Shown here: positions 1-5,274 of the stretch, piece by piece | How positions within the stretch are numbered: position 1 is the first letter of the stretch | Layout of the letters: every line of letters begins with the position of its first letter | NCBI GenBank assembly: GCA_041859205.1 | Contig: JBHEKU010000235.1 | Span: forward strand, 1 to 5,472 | Source of the DNA: JAFDZO01 sp041859205 | Lineage (GTDB): Bacteria; Bacteroidota; Ignavibacteria; Tepidaquicellales; Tepidaquicellaceae | DNA: 5,472 nt | Reading direction: 5' to 3' | Notes under the pieces: model-generated | Seen by the model: only the letters and a program-made list of their open reading frames with translations | What the model was told of the DNA's origin: nothing | Database searches by the model: none | Program-made: the position numbers and the translations under genes

Positions 1-19
1 AAAGCGGCGAAGCCGCTTT
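1..19. repeat. Short hairpin with GCGGC/GCCGC core, probably the centre of a larger palindrome cut by the window edge
   Basis: An 8-bp perfect inverted repeat (AAAGCGGC / GCCGCTTT) with loop GAA. The core AGCGGCGAAGCCGC is identical to the centre of the long palindrome at 193-243, and the 4712-4752 palindrome has a closely similar core. The left arm may continue upstream of the window, so its true length is unknown. Positions 20-147 hold no recognisable gene, only a partial repeat-like start (GTCATTTCGA at 52-61) and AT-rich sequence. Confidence 0.6.
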
Positions 20-147
20 CTGACCCCCACCCCAAATATAAACAATTGATTGTCATTTCGAGTCCCCACCCAAAAAAATTAGGGCAAAATGTGAGTATGA
101 CAGTTAGTAATGAAGATTATTTAAAAAAAACAAACCAGCTATTTATA

Positions 148-286
148 AGATTCCTCCCTGCGGTCGGAATGACACTCAATATCGATAGGTAAAGTATAGG
201 AGAAAAAGCAAGCGGCGAAGCCGCCTGCTTTTTCTCCTATACTCACATTTATAATAAGCTGTCATTCCGACCGTAGGGAGGAATCT
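148..286. repeat. Composite nested inverted-repeat element, copy 1
   Basis: A 139-bp symmetric structure. A 26-nt unit reads inward on the minus strand at 148-173 (AGATTCC...GGAATGAC) and on the plus strand at 261-286 (GTCATTCC...GGAATCT), differing at one base. Between them, nearly centred, lies the long palindrome at 193-243. Spacers of 19 and 17 nt separate the outer units from the palindrome. The same architecture and almost the same length recur at 4657-4796, so this is a defined element type and not a chance hairpin. It encodes no protein. It resembles REP- or MITE-like elements in form; the mobilising enzyme is unknown. Confidence 0.85.
193..243. repeat. Long near-perfect palindrome at the centre of composite element 1
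   Basis: Bases 193-210 are perfectly complementary to 226-243 (18 bp). After one mismatch (211/225) the stem continues 5 bp (212-216 with 220-224) around the loop GAA. The left arm is purine-rich and the right arm pyrimidine-rich. In RNA this would be a very stable hairpin on either strand, and the right arm contains five T in a row, so it could also stop transcription. The GCGGC/GCCGC core is shared with 1-19 and closely with 4712-4752, while the outer arms differ between copies. Confidence 0.9.
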
Positions 287-312
287 CTTTAAAAGATTAA
301 ATAATATTAACT

Positions 313-339
313 TGTCATTGGTAACAAAGTGAGAAATCC
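313..339 (+). repeat. Diverged single copy of the GTCATT...AATCCC repeat
   Basis: Starts GTCATTGGTA and ends GAGAAATCCC, the same head and tail pattern as the 26-nt units at 261-286 and 4771-4796 but with several substitutions. About 21 of 27 positions match the reverse complement of 4604-4630, so these two form a diverged subfamily. It lies 27 nt past composite element 1 and next to the end of the small minus-strand gene. Confidence 0.65.
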
Positions 340-363
340 CAATAACATTACTGTGATAAAAGT

Positions 364-579
364 TTATTGGACAATAGTGGTTTTAAATATATCTTCGTTA
401 TGTTTTGAAATGACATCATTTATTATTTTTCTGGATTCTTCGAACGAAATATTATACGATTCCTTTAGTATTAATGCTTGTATTTCGAGCACAGATAGCA
501 ACAATATTTCTGTTTTAATTAATTTTTCATACAAGAAAGATCTCCATTCATTATCCGTTAAAGTCTTTTCTATTTGCAT
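364..579 (-). CDS. Small unrecognised helical protein (71 aa)
   Basis: I do not recognise this protein. The minus frame was chosen because it reads like a genuine soluble, charged, helix-forming protein (many E, K, L and I; segments such as LTDNEWRSFLYEKL and SFEESRKIINDVISKHNED), whereas the overlapping plus-strand frame is cysteine- and serine-rich and looks like a shadow. The ATG at 579-577 is the only possible upstream start, because an in-frame TAA lies three codons before it. There is no signal peptide, membrane segment or recognised domain. A TAnnTTTG-like box lies at 592-599 on the same strand, very close to the start. The gene also sits about 47 nt downstream of the structured RNA's hairpin, so it could be read through from that promoter. 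It could be a small regulator or antitoxin-like partner, but nothing in the sequence shows this. Confidence 0.5.
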   Translation of the reverse strand: MQIEKTLTDNEWRSFLYEKLIKTEILLLSVLEIQALILKESYNISFEESRKIINDVISKHNEDIFKTTIVQ

Positions 580-625
580 TTGTTTTTATTGCAAAAATAA
601 ACTAAAAATAATACCAGCATAAACA

Positions 626-660
626 CACAAGGCAACACGATAATACCGCATTGCCTTGTG
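626..660 (-). terminator. Hairpin at the 3' end of the structured RNA, possible weak terminator
   Basis: A perfect 10-bp stem, CACAAGGCAA / TTGCCTTGTG, with a 15-nt loop. On the minus strand it is followed by TGTTTATG, a poor U-tract, so termination may be partial and could let transcription continue into the 71-aa gene. Confidence 0.45.
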
Positions 661-812
661 ACGGGGTACCTTCGCGTTGGAAGTCACCTGTACATTATAC
701 CTAAACCATTACACAAATCCTATAAGGCAACGGTTATAATTTTAAGTATAACCTAATGATTTAAAAAGCGTCGAAGAACATCCTCATTATTCCGCGTCTT
801 ACATTTAAAAAC
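626..812 (-). ncRNA. Candidate structured non-coding RNA, about 190 nt (6S-like or other Bacteroidetes RNA)
   Basis: Downstream of a good promoter (819-848, minus) there is no ORF but a run of paired elements. In transcript order: a 9-bp stem (762-754 with 711-703, one G-U pair) enclosing a 7-bp hairpin GGTTATA/TATAACC (753-747 with 738-732); a hairpin closed by GTGAC/GTCAC (687-683 with 662-658) with an inner CTTC/GAAG; and a terminal 10-bp hairpin (660-651 with 635-626). The GTCAC strand shares three bases with the terminal stem, so the last two hairpins compete. Length and layout would suit a 6S-type RNA or one of the orphan Bacteroidales RNA families, but I cannot assign a family by eye. 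It could instead be a cis-acting leader for the 71-aa gene. The 5' end is inferred from the promoter. Confidence 0.5.
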
Positions 813-818
813 ATGATG

Positions 819-848
819 CAAAGGTACAATATTTTAATGTAATACAAA
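819..848 (-). promoter_or_regulatory. Bacteroidetes-type promoter for the structured RNA
   Basis: On the minus strand the -7 box TACCTTTG (826-819) matches TAnnTTTG exactly. The -33 element TTTG (848-845) lies 18 nt upstream. Both boxes and the spacing fit the known Bacteroidetes housekeeping promoter. The expected transcription start is near 812. The first reading frame downstream does not encode a plausible protein, which supports a non-coding product. Confidence 0.65.
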
Positions 849-894
849 TTATCCCATGACATTGAATGATTGAATAATTACAAACAATAGTTGA

Positions 895-960
895 TAAAAT
901 TACAAAAGCGAAGTAAAAATAAATCTACTTCGCTTCCGGGCGATTAGGGTACACAACCCG
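895..960 (-). ncRNA. Candidate small RNA with intrinsic terminator
   Basis: Between a TAATTTTG box (974-967) and a terminator hairpin (935-906), the minus strand would give an RNA of about 65 nt. Its 5' half can fold as GGGT/ACCC around a 5-nt loop, or alternatively pair CGGG with a downstream CCCG. No ORF of useful length is present. The stretch 836-1027 otherwise holds no gene that I can see. The 5' end is inferred from the promoter box and no RNA family is recognised, so this stays tentative. Confidence 0.35.
906..935 (-). terminator. Intrinsic terminator hairpin
   Basis: A perfect 10-bp stem, AAGCGAAGTA (906-915) with TACTTCGCTT (926-935), and a 10-nt loop. Read on the minus strand it is followed by TTTTGTAATTTT, a usable U-tract. 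On the plus strand it is followed by CCGGGCG, so the orientation is minus. Confidence 0.6.
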
Positions 961-966
961 ACTTTG

Positions 967-974
967 CAAAATTA
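967..974 (-). promoter_or_regulatory. Possible -7 promoter box for the small RNA
   Basis: TAATTTTG on the minus strand fits TAnnTTTG. No clear TTG or TTTG lies at the expected -33 distance, so support is weaker than for the promoter at 819-848. Confidence 0.3.
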
Positions 975-1057
975 CAATATATTTTATACGTTTCATCTCT
1001 ATCCTTCAAAAATATTTCTTAATTTCGTTGTTTGAAAAAATAAATAGTAAAAACCAA

Positions 1058-3145
1058 ATGACTTTAATCGAAATTCTTAAAGATTCCAATTATAAACTCA
1101 CTCAGTTTAACCTTGTTGAAATCCACAATATTGAACAACGTATTTTTACAAAACAAGATTCTAAAGGGAATGATGTTCCATATATCAAATGCCTCGTCCG
1201 CCGTAAGGATATAAAACTTACACACGAGGAAGTTATCCGTCAGCTATTTTTGCAGATACTGATTAATGATTACAAATATCCGGTCAACCGCATGGAGCTG
1301 GAATATGCAGTTACTTTTGGCAGGGAAAAGAAACGTGCCGATATTGTTATCTTCGACAAAGACCAGATAACTACCCCATATATAATAGTAGAACTTAAAA
1401 AGCCTAAACTTATCGACGGAAAAGAACAGTTGAAATCGTATTGCAATGCAACAGGTGCACCTATTGGTATTTGGAGCAACGGCGATTCTATTTCATACTA
1501 TCACCGCAAAGACCCTAACTTTTTTGAAGACCTTTCGGCTATTCCGAAAGCTACCGAAAAACTTTCGGACATACTAAGCGAACGCTGGACTATCGAAGAC
1601 CTGATTAAGAAAGACAAACTGGTTACCGAGCGAAAGTCGTTAAAAGATCTGGTACTGGAAATGGAAAACGAAGTACTGGCTAATGCAGGTGTTGATGTAT
1701 TTGAAGAATTGTTTAAACTTATCTTTACCAAGCTTTTTGATGAAATGGAATCGGGAAGAAACAGACAGCGCTTTCTTGAATTCAGAAATTATGGCGACAC
1801 CGAAACCGAACTAAAAAATAAAATACAACGTATATTCGACCAATCGAAAAAGAAATGGGAAGGCATATTTACCGAAGATTCTAAAATTATGCTTACTCCT
1901 TCCCACCTTTCAATTTGTGTATCATCGTTGCAGGATGTAAAGCTTTTTAATTCCAATCTGGATGTTATAGACGAAGCTTTCGAGTATCTTATTAATAAGA
2001 GCAGCAAAGGCGAAAAAGGACAATATTTTACACCCCGGTATGTAATTGATATGTGTGTAAAAATGCTCAATCCGAAAGAAACAGAAACTATGATTGATTC
2101 TGCAGCCGGCAGTTGTGGTTTCCCTGTACATACCATTTTCCATGTATGGCAGCAAATCTTAAAAGAAGAAGGACTGGATAAAAGTCATTTGTTTACTTTG
2201 GAATCCAAACCTACACGTTGCGTTGATTATGTGCAGGAAAAAGTATTTGCCATTGATTTTGACGAAAAAGCAGTAAGAGTAGGCAGAACTTTGAACCTTA
2301 TAGCAGGTGACGGGCAAACCAATGTGTTGCATCTGAACACCCTGGATTGGGAACGTTGGGAAGAAAATACCAGGGACGAAAACTGGCTTGATATTTATAA
2401 CGAAGGCTGGAAAAAACTAAAGAAACTAAGGAGAGAAAAAGACAATAACCGCGATTTTGGCTTTGATATTTTGATGGCTAATCCACCATTTGCAGGCGAT
2501 ATTAAAGAAAGCCGGATACTGAGTAGGTACGAACTGGGCAAGAATGCCAGCGGCAAATACCAAAACAATGTAGGCAGGGATATTTTGTTTATTGAGCGTA
2601 ATCTCGATTTCCTGAAACCCGGCGGACGTATGGCTATTGTATTGCCTCAAGGCAGGTTTAACAACAGTAGCGACAAACAAATACGGGAATTTATTGCCGA
2701 ACGTTGCCGTATATTGGGAGTTGTGGGTTTGCATGGCAATGTGTTTAAACCCCATACAGGCACCAAAACCAGTGTATTGCTCGTTCAAAAATGGGATACC
2801 ATTCTATGCCCTAAAGTTGACGACTACCCTATCTTTTTTGCCACCATGCAGGAGCCAAGCAAAGACAACAGTGGTGATAAAATCTACTTGCGTAAGAAGG
2901 ATTTGCCTCGATATTTTAAAGTAAAACCCGCAGCACCCGACTACAAACAAGCTGATATTGATTTTGTGGAAGAACCCGGAGTGGAATATGTAACTTCTAC
3001 AAAAGATTTGGACGAATACGTATTAGACACCCACGACCATCTGATAATAAAGCACGATTTGTATAACCACGATGGCTATACGCAGGATGGCATAGCTGAA
3101 GCCTTTGCTGAATTTGCTAAAAAGGAGAAACTAAGTTTTTTTTAA
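1058..3145 (+). CDS. hsdM: Type I-like DNA adenine methylase (HsdM) with N-terminal HsdR_N-type nuclease domain
   Basis: Modifies adenine in a DNA site chosen by the partner specificity subunit, and may also cut DNA. Residue numbers count from the TTG at 1028. About residues 60-160 resemble the HsdR N-terminal PD-(D/E)XK fold: E92, D105 in RADIVIFD, and E122-L-K124 in IIVELKKPK. The N6-methylase domain follows: GQYFTPR (331-337), SAM motif I as DSAAGSCGF (357-365), AIDFDEKAV (408-415), catalytic NPPF (485-488), and a FLKPGGRMAIVLP strand. The usual motif I is DPACGSGGF; the A-for-C and C-for-G changes are, from memory, normal in this nuclease-fused subfamily. I prefer the ATG at 1058 (695 aa) because the TTG at 1028 adds ten weakly conserved residues; both lack a Shine-Dalgarno sequence. 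The gene ends KKEKLSFF, where homologues also tend to end, inside a T8 run that may direct a -1 frameshift into hsdS. No helicase domain is present, so the layout recalls BcgI-type RM plus S systems. Confidence 0.92.
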   Translation: MTLIEILKDSNYKLTQFNLVEIHNIEQRIFTKQDSKGNDVPYIKCLVRRKDIKLTHEEVIRQLFLQILINDYKYPVNRMELEYAVTFGREKKRADIVIFDKDQITTPYIIVELKKPKLIDGKEQLKSYCNATGAPIGIWSNGDSISYYHRKDPNFFEDLSAIPKATEKLSDILSERWTIEDLIKKDKLVTERKSLKDLVLEMENEVLANAGVDVFEELFKLIFTKLFDEMESGRNRQRFLEFRNYGDTETELKNKIQRIFDQSKKKWEGIFTEDSKIMLTPSHLSICVSSLQDVKLFNSNLDVIDEAFEYLINKSSKGEKGQYFTPRYVIDMCVKMLNPKETETMIDSAAGSCGFPVHTIFHVWQQILKEEGLDKSHLFTLESKPTRCVDYVQEKVFAIDFDEKAVRVGRTLNLIAGDGQTNVLHLNTLDWERWEENTRDENWLDIYNEGWKKLKKLRREKDNNRDFGFDILMANPPFAGDIKESRILSRYELGKNASGKYQNNVGRDILFIERNLDFLKPGGRMAIVLPQGRFNNSSDKQIREFIAERCRILGVVGLHGNVFKPHTGTKTSVLLVQKWDTILCPKVDDYPIFFATMQEPSKDNSGDKIYLRKKDLPRYFKVKPAAPDYKQADIDFVEEPGVEYVTSTKDLDEYVLDTHDHLIIKHDLYNHDGYTQDGIAEAFAEFAKKEKLSFF

Positions 3146-3191
3146 CTAGCCCTTTCGACGAAGCGAAGTATAAAGCATTGTTGGAAGGGCT
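3136..3191 (+). promoter_or_regulatory. Candidate programmed -1 ribosomal frameshift signal joining hsdM to hsdS
   Basis: Eight T occupy 3136-3143. In the hsdM frame they read T TTT TTT followed by the stop TAA (3143-3145). A -1 slip continues as TTA ACT AGC CCT into the hsdS frame. After a 5-nt spacer, 3148-3161 pairs with 3178-3191 in 14 consecutive pairs (three of them G-U) around a 16-nt loop. A slippery heptamer, short spacer and stem-loop are the standard parts of a -1 frameshift site. The stem also buries the TTG at 3178-3180, the only recognised start codon in the hsdS frame before conserved sequence. A fusion of about 1174 residues would result. Alternatives are a T8/T9 phase-variable tract, transcriptional slippage, or a homopolymer error. 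Confidence 0.6.
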
Positions 3192-4581
3192 TGAAATAGT
3201 TGAGTTAAATTCAAAGGAATTTAGGTTTGATAATTTTGATTTTAGAATTGATGCTGAATATTTTCTGAAATCAAATTTGAATTTATTAAATCAGCTAAAT
3301 AAAATAGGTTATGAAAAAATTGATGAGTTTAGTTATGTAACTGATGGAATTCATACTTCAATTGATTATAGTGAAACAAGTAATATAAATTTAATTTCTG
3401 CTACTTCACCGAGAGAAAACTTTTTTGATACTTCAAGAAAAGCTTTTATATCAGAAGAAGCTCATTTAAAAAATCCAAGAACAGCATTAAAAGTAAATGA
3501 TATTATAATTTCTACTGTCGGAACAATAGGGAATTGTGCAGTTGTAACAGATTCAATATTACCTGCAAATTCTGATAGACATGTAGGTATAATAAGGGTT
3601 GAAAAAGATTTTTTGCCAAATTATATTTCGACATTTCTACTTACAAAATTTGGTAGATTTCAAACATGGCGTGAAAGTACAGGCAATGTTCAGTTAAATC
3701 TATTTATTTACAAAATCAGAATGCTTAAAATTGCAAAATTATCTTTAAACTTCCAAAATAAAATAGATCTTCTTGTTAAAACTGCTAATTCAAAAAGATT
3801 ACTTTCTAAACAAACTTACGATATTGCAGAAACTCTCTTATTAGAAACCATAGGATTAGATAATTTTGAACCCAGCAAAGATGCTGTAAACATAAAAAGT
3901 TTTAAAGATTCATTTTTAACTACGGGGAGATTGGATGCGGAGTATTATCAGAAGAAGTATGAAGAAATAGAAAGTGAATTAAAAAAGAATGTTGAATGTG
4001 ATATTTTAGATAATGTTTTAATAAAAATAGATACTGGAGAATATTCACCTGAATATTTTCATAAAGATGAAATGCTTAATTTAACTTTTTATATAAGGAG
4101 TACAAATATAAAAGGTGGTCAAATAGAATTTGATGACAACTACTTTGTTAAGAAAAATCAATTTGTGAAACTTGCAAAAGAAAAAGATATTGTAACAGCA
4201 CGGGTAGGTTCAGTTGGTATTTTTGGAGAAATAAGAAAAGAATTTGAAGGTGCAGTATATTCAGATAATGTATTATGTTTTCATTTACCTGAAAAGTTTA
4301 TTTCTTCAGTTTATGTATTATTATTCAATTCAAGGTTTTATTTTGAATTAATAGATAGATTTGCAAGGGGTTCAGTACAACAAAGACTTAACCAAGAAAC
4401 TTTAAAGGATTTAATAATACCTATAATAGATTACAGCATACAAGAAAAGATAGCCGCATTGGTAGAAGAAAGTTTCAAACTTAAAAAGCAATCGGAACAA
4501 TTGTTAGAAACCGCCAAACGGGCAGTGGAAGTGGCAATAGAGGATGGGGAAGAGATTGCAATTACAAATTACGGAATATAA
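3178..4581 (+). CDS. hsdS: Type I restriction-modification specificity subunit (HsdS), two target-recognition domains
   Basis: Chooses the DNA site for the methylase and nuclease upstream. Numbering from the TTG at 3178 (467 aa): half 1 opens with FRIDAEYF (22-29) and carries TRD1 with NDIIISTVGTIG (107-118); a central helix lies at about 195-225; half 2 opens with the matching GRLDAEYYQKKY (250-261) and carries TRD2 with DIVTARVGSVG (337-347) and VQQRLNQETLKDLIIPI (400-416); a distal coiled-coil helix is at 421-455. The two-fold internal repeat is typical of HsdS. The frame is open from 3121, and the upstream residues TSPFDEAKYKA look like the true family N-terminus, yet only TTG at 3178 could start it, so the protein may be made as a frameshift fusion with HsdM. 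The C-terminal tail after residue 455 appears altered by the downstream insertion. The TRD regions are markedly more AT-rich than hsdM. Confidence 0.9.
   Translation: MLEGLEIVELNSKEFRFDNFDFRIDAEYFLKSNLNLLNQLNKIGYEKIDEFSYVTDGIHTSIDYSETSNINLISATSPRENFFDTSRKAFISEEAHLKNPRTALKVNDIIISTVGTIGNCAVVTDSILPANSDRHVGIIRVEKDFLPNYISTFLLTKFGRFQTWRESTGNVQLNLFIYKIRMLKIAKLSLNFQNKIDLLVKTANSKRLLSKQTYDIAETLLLETIGLDNFEPSKDAVNIKSFKDSFLTTGRLDAEYYQKKYEEIESELKKNVECDILDNVLIKIDTGEYSPEYFHKDEMLNLTFYIRSTNIKGGQIEFDDNYFVKKNQFVKLAKEKDIVTARVGSVGIFGEIRKEFEGAVYSDNVLCFHLPEKFISSVYVLLFNSRFYFELIDRFARGSVQQRLNQETLKDLIIPIIDYSIQEKIAALVEESFKLKKQSEQLLETAKRAVEVAIEDGEEIAITNYGI
4526..4549 (+). repeat. Direct repeat copy 1: the 3' end of hsdS
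   Basis: Twenty-four bases inside hsdS (encoding roughly VEVAIEDG) recur exactly at 5286-5309. Similarity continues with gaps through AAGA, ATT and AATTAC to about 4566. The offset is 760 bp. The copies bracket the repeat/GIY-YIG block. Confidence 0.85.
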
Positions 4582-4603
4582 TAATAACGTTATGAGAAAG
4601 TTT

Positions 4604-4630
4604 GGGATTACTCACGTCGTTAGGAATAAC
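4604..4630 (-). repeat. Diverged repeat copy (minus orientation)
   Basis: The reverse complement begins GTTATTCCTA and ends GAGTAATCCC, matching 313-339 at about 21 of 27 positions. It lies just after the hsdS stop and before composite element 2. Confidence 0.5.
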
Positions 4631-4656
4631 ATTGAGATGCTTGTTGTAAAAGGAAG

Positions 4657-4796
4657 AGATTCCTCATTTCGCTTCGCTCCATTCGGAATGACAATAATAA
4701 GAAAGGAACCTGAGGATAGAGGAAGGCGGCAGAGCCGCCTTCCTCTATCCTCCATCATATTAAAAAGGCTGTCATTCCGACCGCAGGGAGGAATCT
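4657..4796. repeat. Composite nested inverted-repeat element, copy 2
   Basis: A 140-bp structure with the same plan as 148-286. A minus-oriented unit of 36 nt at 4657-4692 (AGATTCC...GGAATGAC, with a ten-base central extension rich in GCTTCGCTCC) faces a plus-oriented 26-nt unit at 4771-4796, with a perfect palindrome at 4712-4752 between them. The 4771-4796 unit is identical to the reverse complement of 148-173. It encodes no plausible protein. It could terminate transcription between hsdS and the GIY-YIG gene. Confidence 0.85.
4712..4752. repeat. Perfect palindrome at the centre of composite element 2
   Basis: Nineteen base pairs without mismatch (4712-4730 with 4734-4752) around the loop AGA. 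Its core GGCGGC/GCCGCC resembles that at 211-224, but the outer arms differ from the first palindrome. The left arm is again purine-rich (GAGGATAGAGGAAGG). Confidence 0.95.
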
Positions 4797-4817
4797 CATA
4801 GAAAAGGAACATAAATT

Positions 4818-4843
4818 ACCACTCCGAGCATAGCGAGGAATCT
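4818..4843 (+). repeat. Single repeat copy, 5' end degraded
   Basis: ACTCCGAGCATAGCGAGGAATCT keeps the ...GAGGAATCT tail of the 26-nt unit, while the GTCATTCC head is changed to ACCACTCC. It is one of two solo copies between composite element 2 and the GIY-YIG gene. Confidence 0.6.
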
Positions 4844-4864
4844 CACAGAAAAGAAACATAGTAT

Positions 4865-4890
4865 GTCATTGGTAGCGTAGCGAGGAATCT
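4865..4890 (+). repeat. Single repeat copy
   Basis: GTCATTGGTA at the head and GCGAGGAATCT at the tail, 26 nt in the same orientation as 4818-4843 and 47 nt further on. The stretch 4891-4940 before the GIY-YIG start is AT-rich with no clear promoter; TAATATTG at 4923-4930 is a one-mismatch -7 box at best. Confidence 0.7.
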
Positions 4891-4940
4891 AATAGAATTA
4901 CCAACTGTAATAATACAGTAAATAATATTGATAAATTAAA

Positions 4941-5273
4941 ATGAAAATTTATATCTACTACATTTATATACTTACTAATAAAAATGGCAATGTCCTATAT
5001 ATAGGCGTAACAAATGATTTGGTCAGACGTTGTTTTGAACATAAGAATAAACTTCACAAAGGTTTTACCGAAAAATACAATGTTGACAAGCTAGTTTATT
5101 ATGAAGTATTCGATTATATAGAAGATGCAATTAAAAGAGAAAAACAATTAAAAGGATATTCGAGGATTAAAAAAGACAATTTAATTGATAATGTTAATCC
5201 CGAAAGAAATGAATTATACAATAATGGTGTAATAAAAAAGATTCCTCATTCCGCTTCGCTCAATTCGGAATGA
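4941..5273 (+). CDS. Small single-domain GIY-YIG nuclease-family protein (110 aa)
   Basis: A stand-alone GIY-YIG domain of the UvrC/URI-like small-protein group. Visible motifs: the first strand YYIYIL with the GIY-equivalent Y7-I-Y9, then YIG at 20-22 (LYIGVTNDLVRR), R29/R30, H34 in FEHKNKLHKGFT, KYNVDKLVYYE, and the metal-binding glutamate E67 in AIKREKQLKG. All expected catalytic residues are present, so it is probably active on DNA. The ATG at 4941 gives the normal short N-terminus, preceded by AT-rich DNA without Shine-Dalgarno. The domain ends near NPERNELY (86-93). Residues from about 99 (KIPHSASLNSE) and the stop codon are encoded by a repeat copy at 5239-5274, so the natural C-terminus has been replaced or the gene ends in the repeat by design. 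It is the only candidate enzyme in the repeat block and may act on the repeats, which is inference. Confidence 0.88.
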   Translation: MKIYIYYIYILTNKNGNVLYIGVTNDLVRRCFEHKNKLHKGFTEKYNVDKLVYYEVFDYIEDAIKREKQLKGYSRIKKDNLIDNVNPERNELYNNGVIKKIPHSASLNSE

Positions 5274-5274
5274 C
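5239..5274 (-). repeat. Repeat copy containing the GIY-YIG stop codon
   Basis: A 36-nt long-form unit (AGATTCCTC...CGGAATGAC) closely matching 4657-4692, including the GCTTCGCTC centre. It supplies the last codons and TGA stop (5271-5273) of the GIY-YIG gene. It ends 11 nt before the right-hand copy of the hsdS direct repeat. Confidence 0.85.

Noticed and set aside
87..250. Twelve-base inverted match between 87-98 and 239-250
   Set aside because: Real but short and AT-rich; it may be a remnant of another palindrome arm, but chance cannot be excluded.
329..622. Plus-strand 97-codon frame over the small minus-strand gene
   Set aside because: It starts inside a repeat, is rich in Cys, Ser and Ile with no domain-like pattern, and lies antisense to a better-looking frame (364-579) and to the RNA hairpin.
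930..975. Fragment of a tRNA or attachment site in the GGGTTGTGTACCC segment (minus strand)
   Set aside because: The short hairpin lacks a T-arm GTTCRA pattern and an acceptor stem; a tRNA could not be folded.
1270..2924. Several minus- and plus-strand frames of 69-120 codons within hsdM
   Set aside because: They are shadows of a well-supported methylase gene whose motifs run throughout the same region.
4544..4801. Plus-strand 85-codon frame overlapping the hsdS end
   Set aside because: Most of it is translation of the composite repeat element (strings such as FRFAPFGMT and RPQGGIS); it is an artefact of the repeat.
4612..4812. Minus-strand 66-codon frame in composite element 2
   Set aside because: Also a translation of the repeat units and palindrome, with no protein-like features.
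4604..5274. CRISPR array from the regularly worded repeats
   Set aside because: Spacing is irregular, orientation changes, copies vary in length and sequence, and no cas gene is present.
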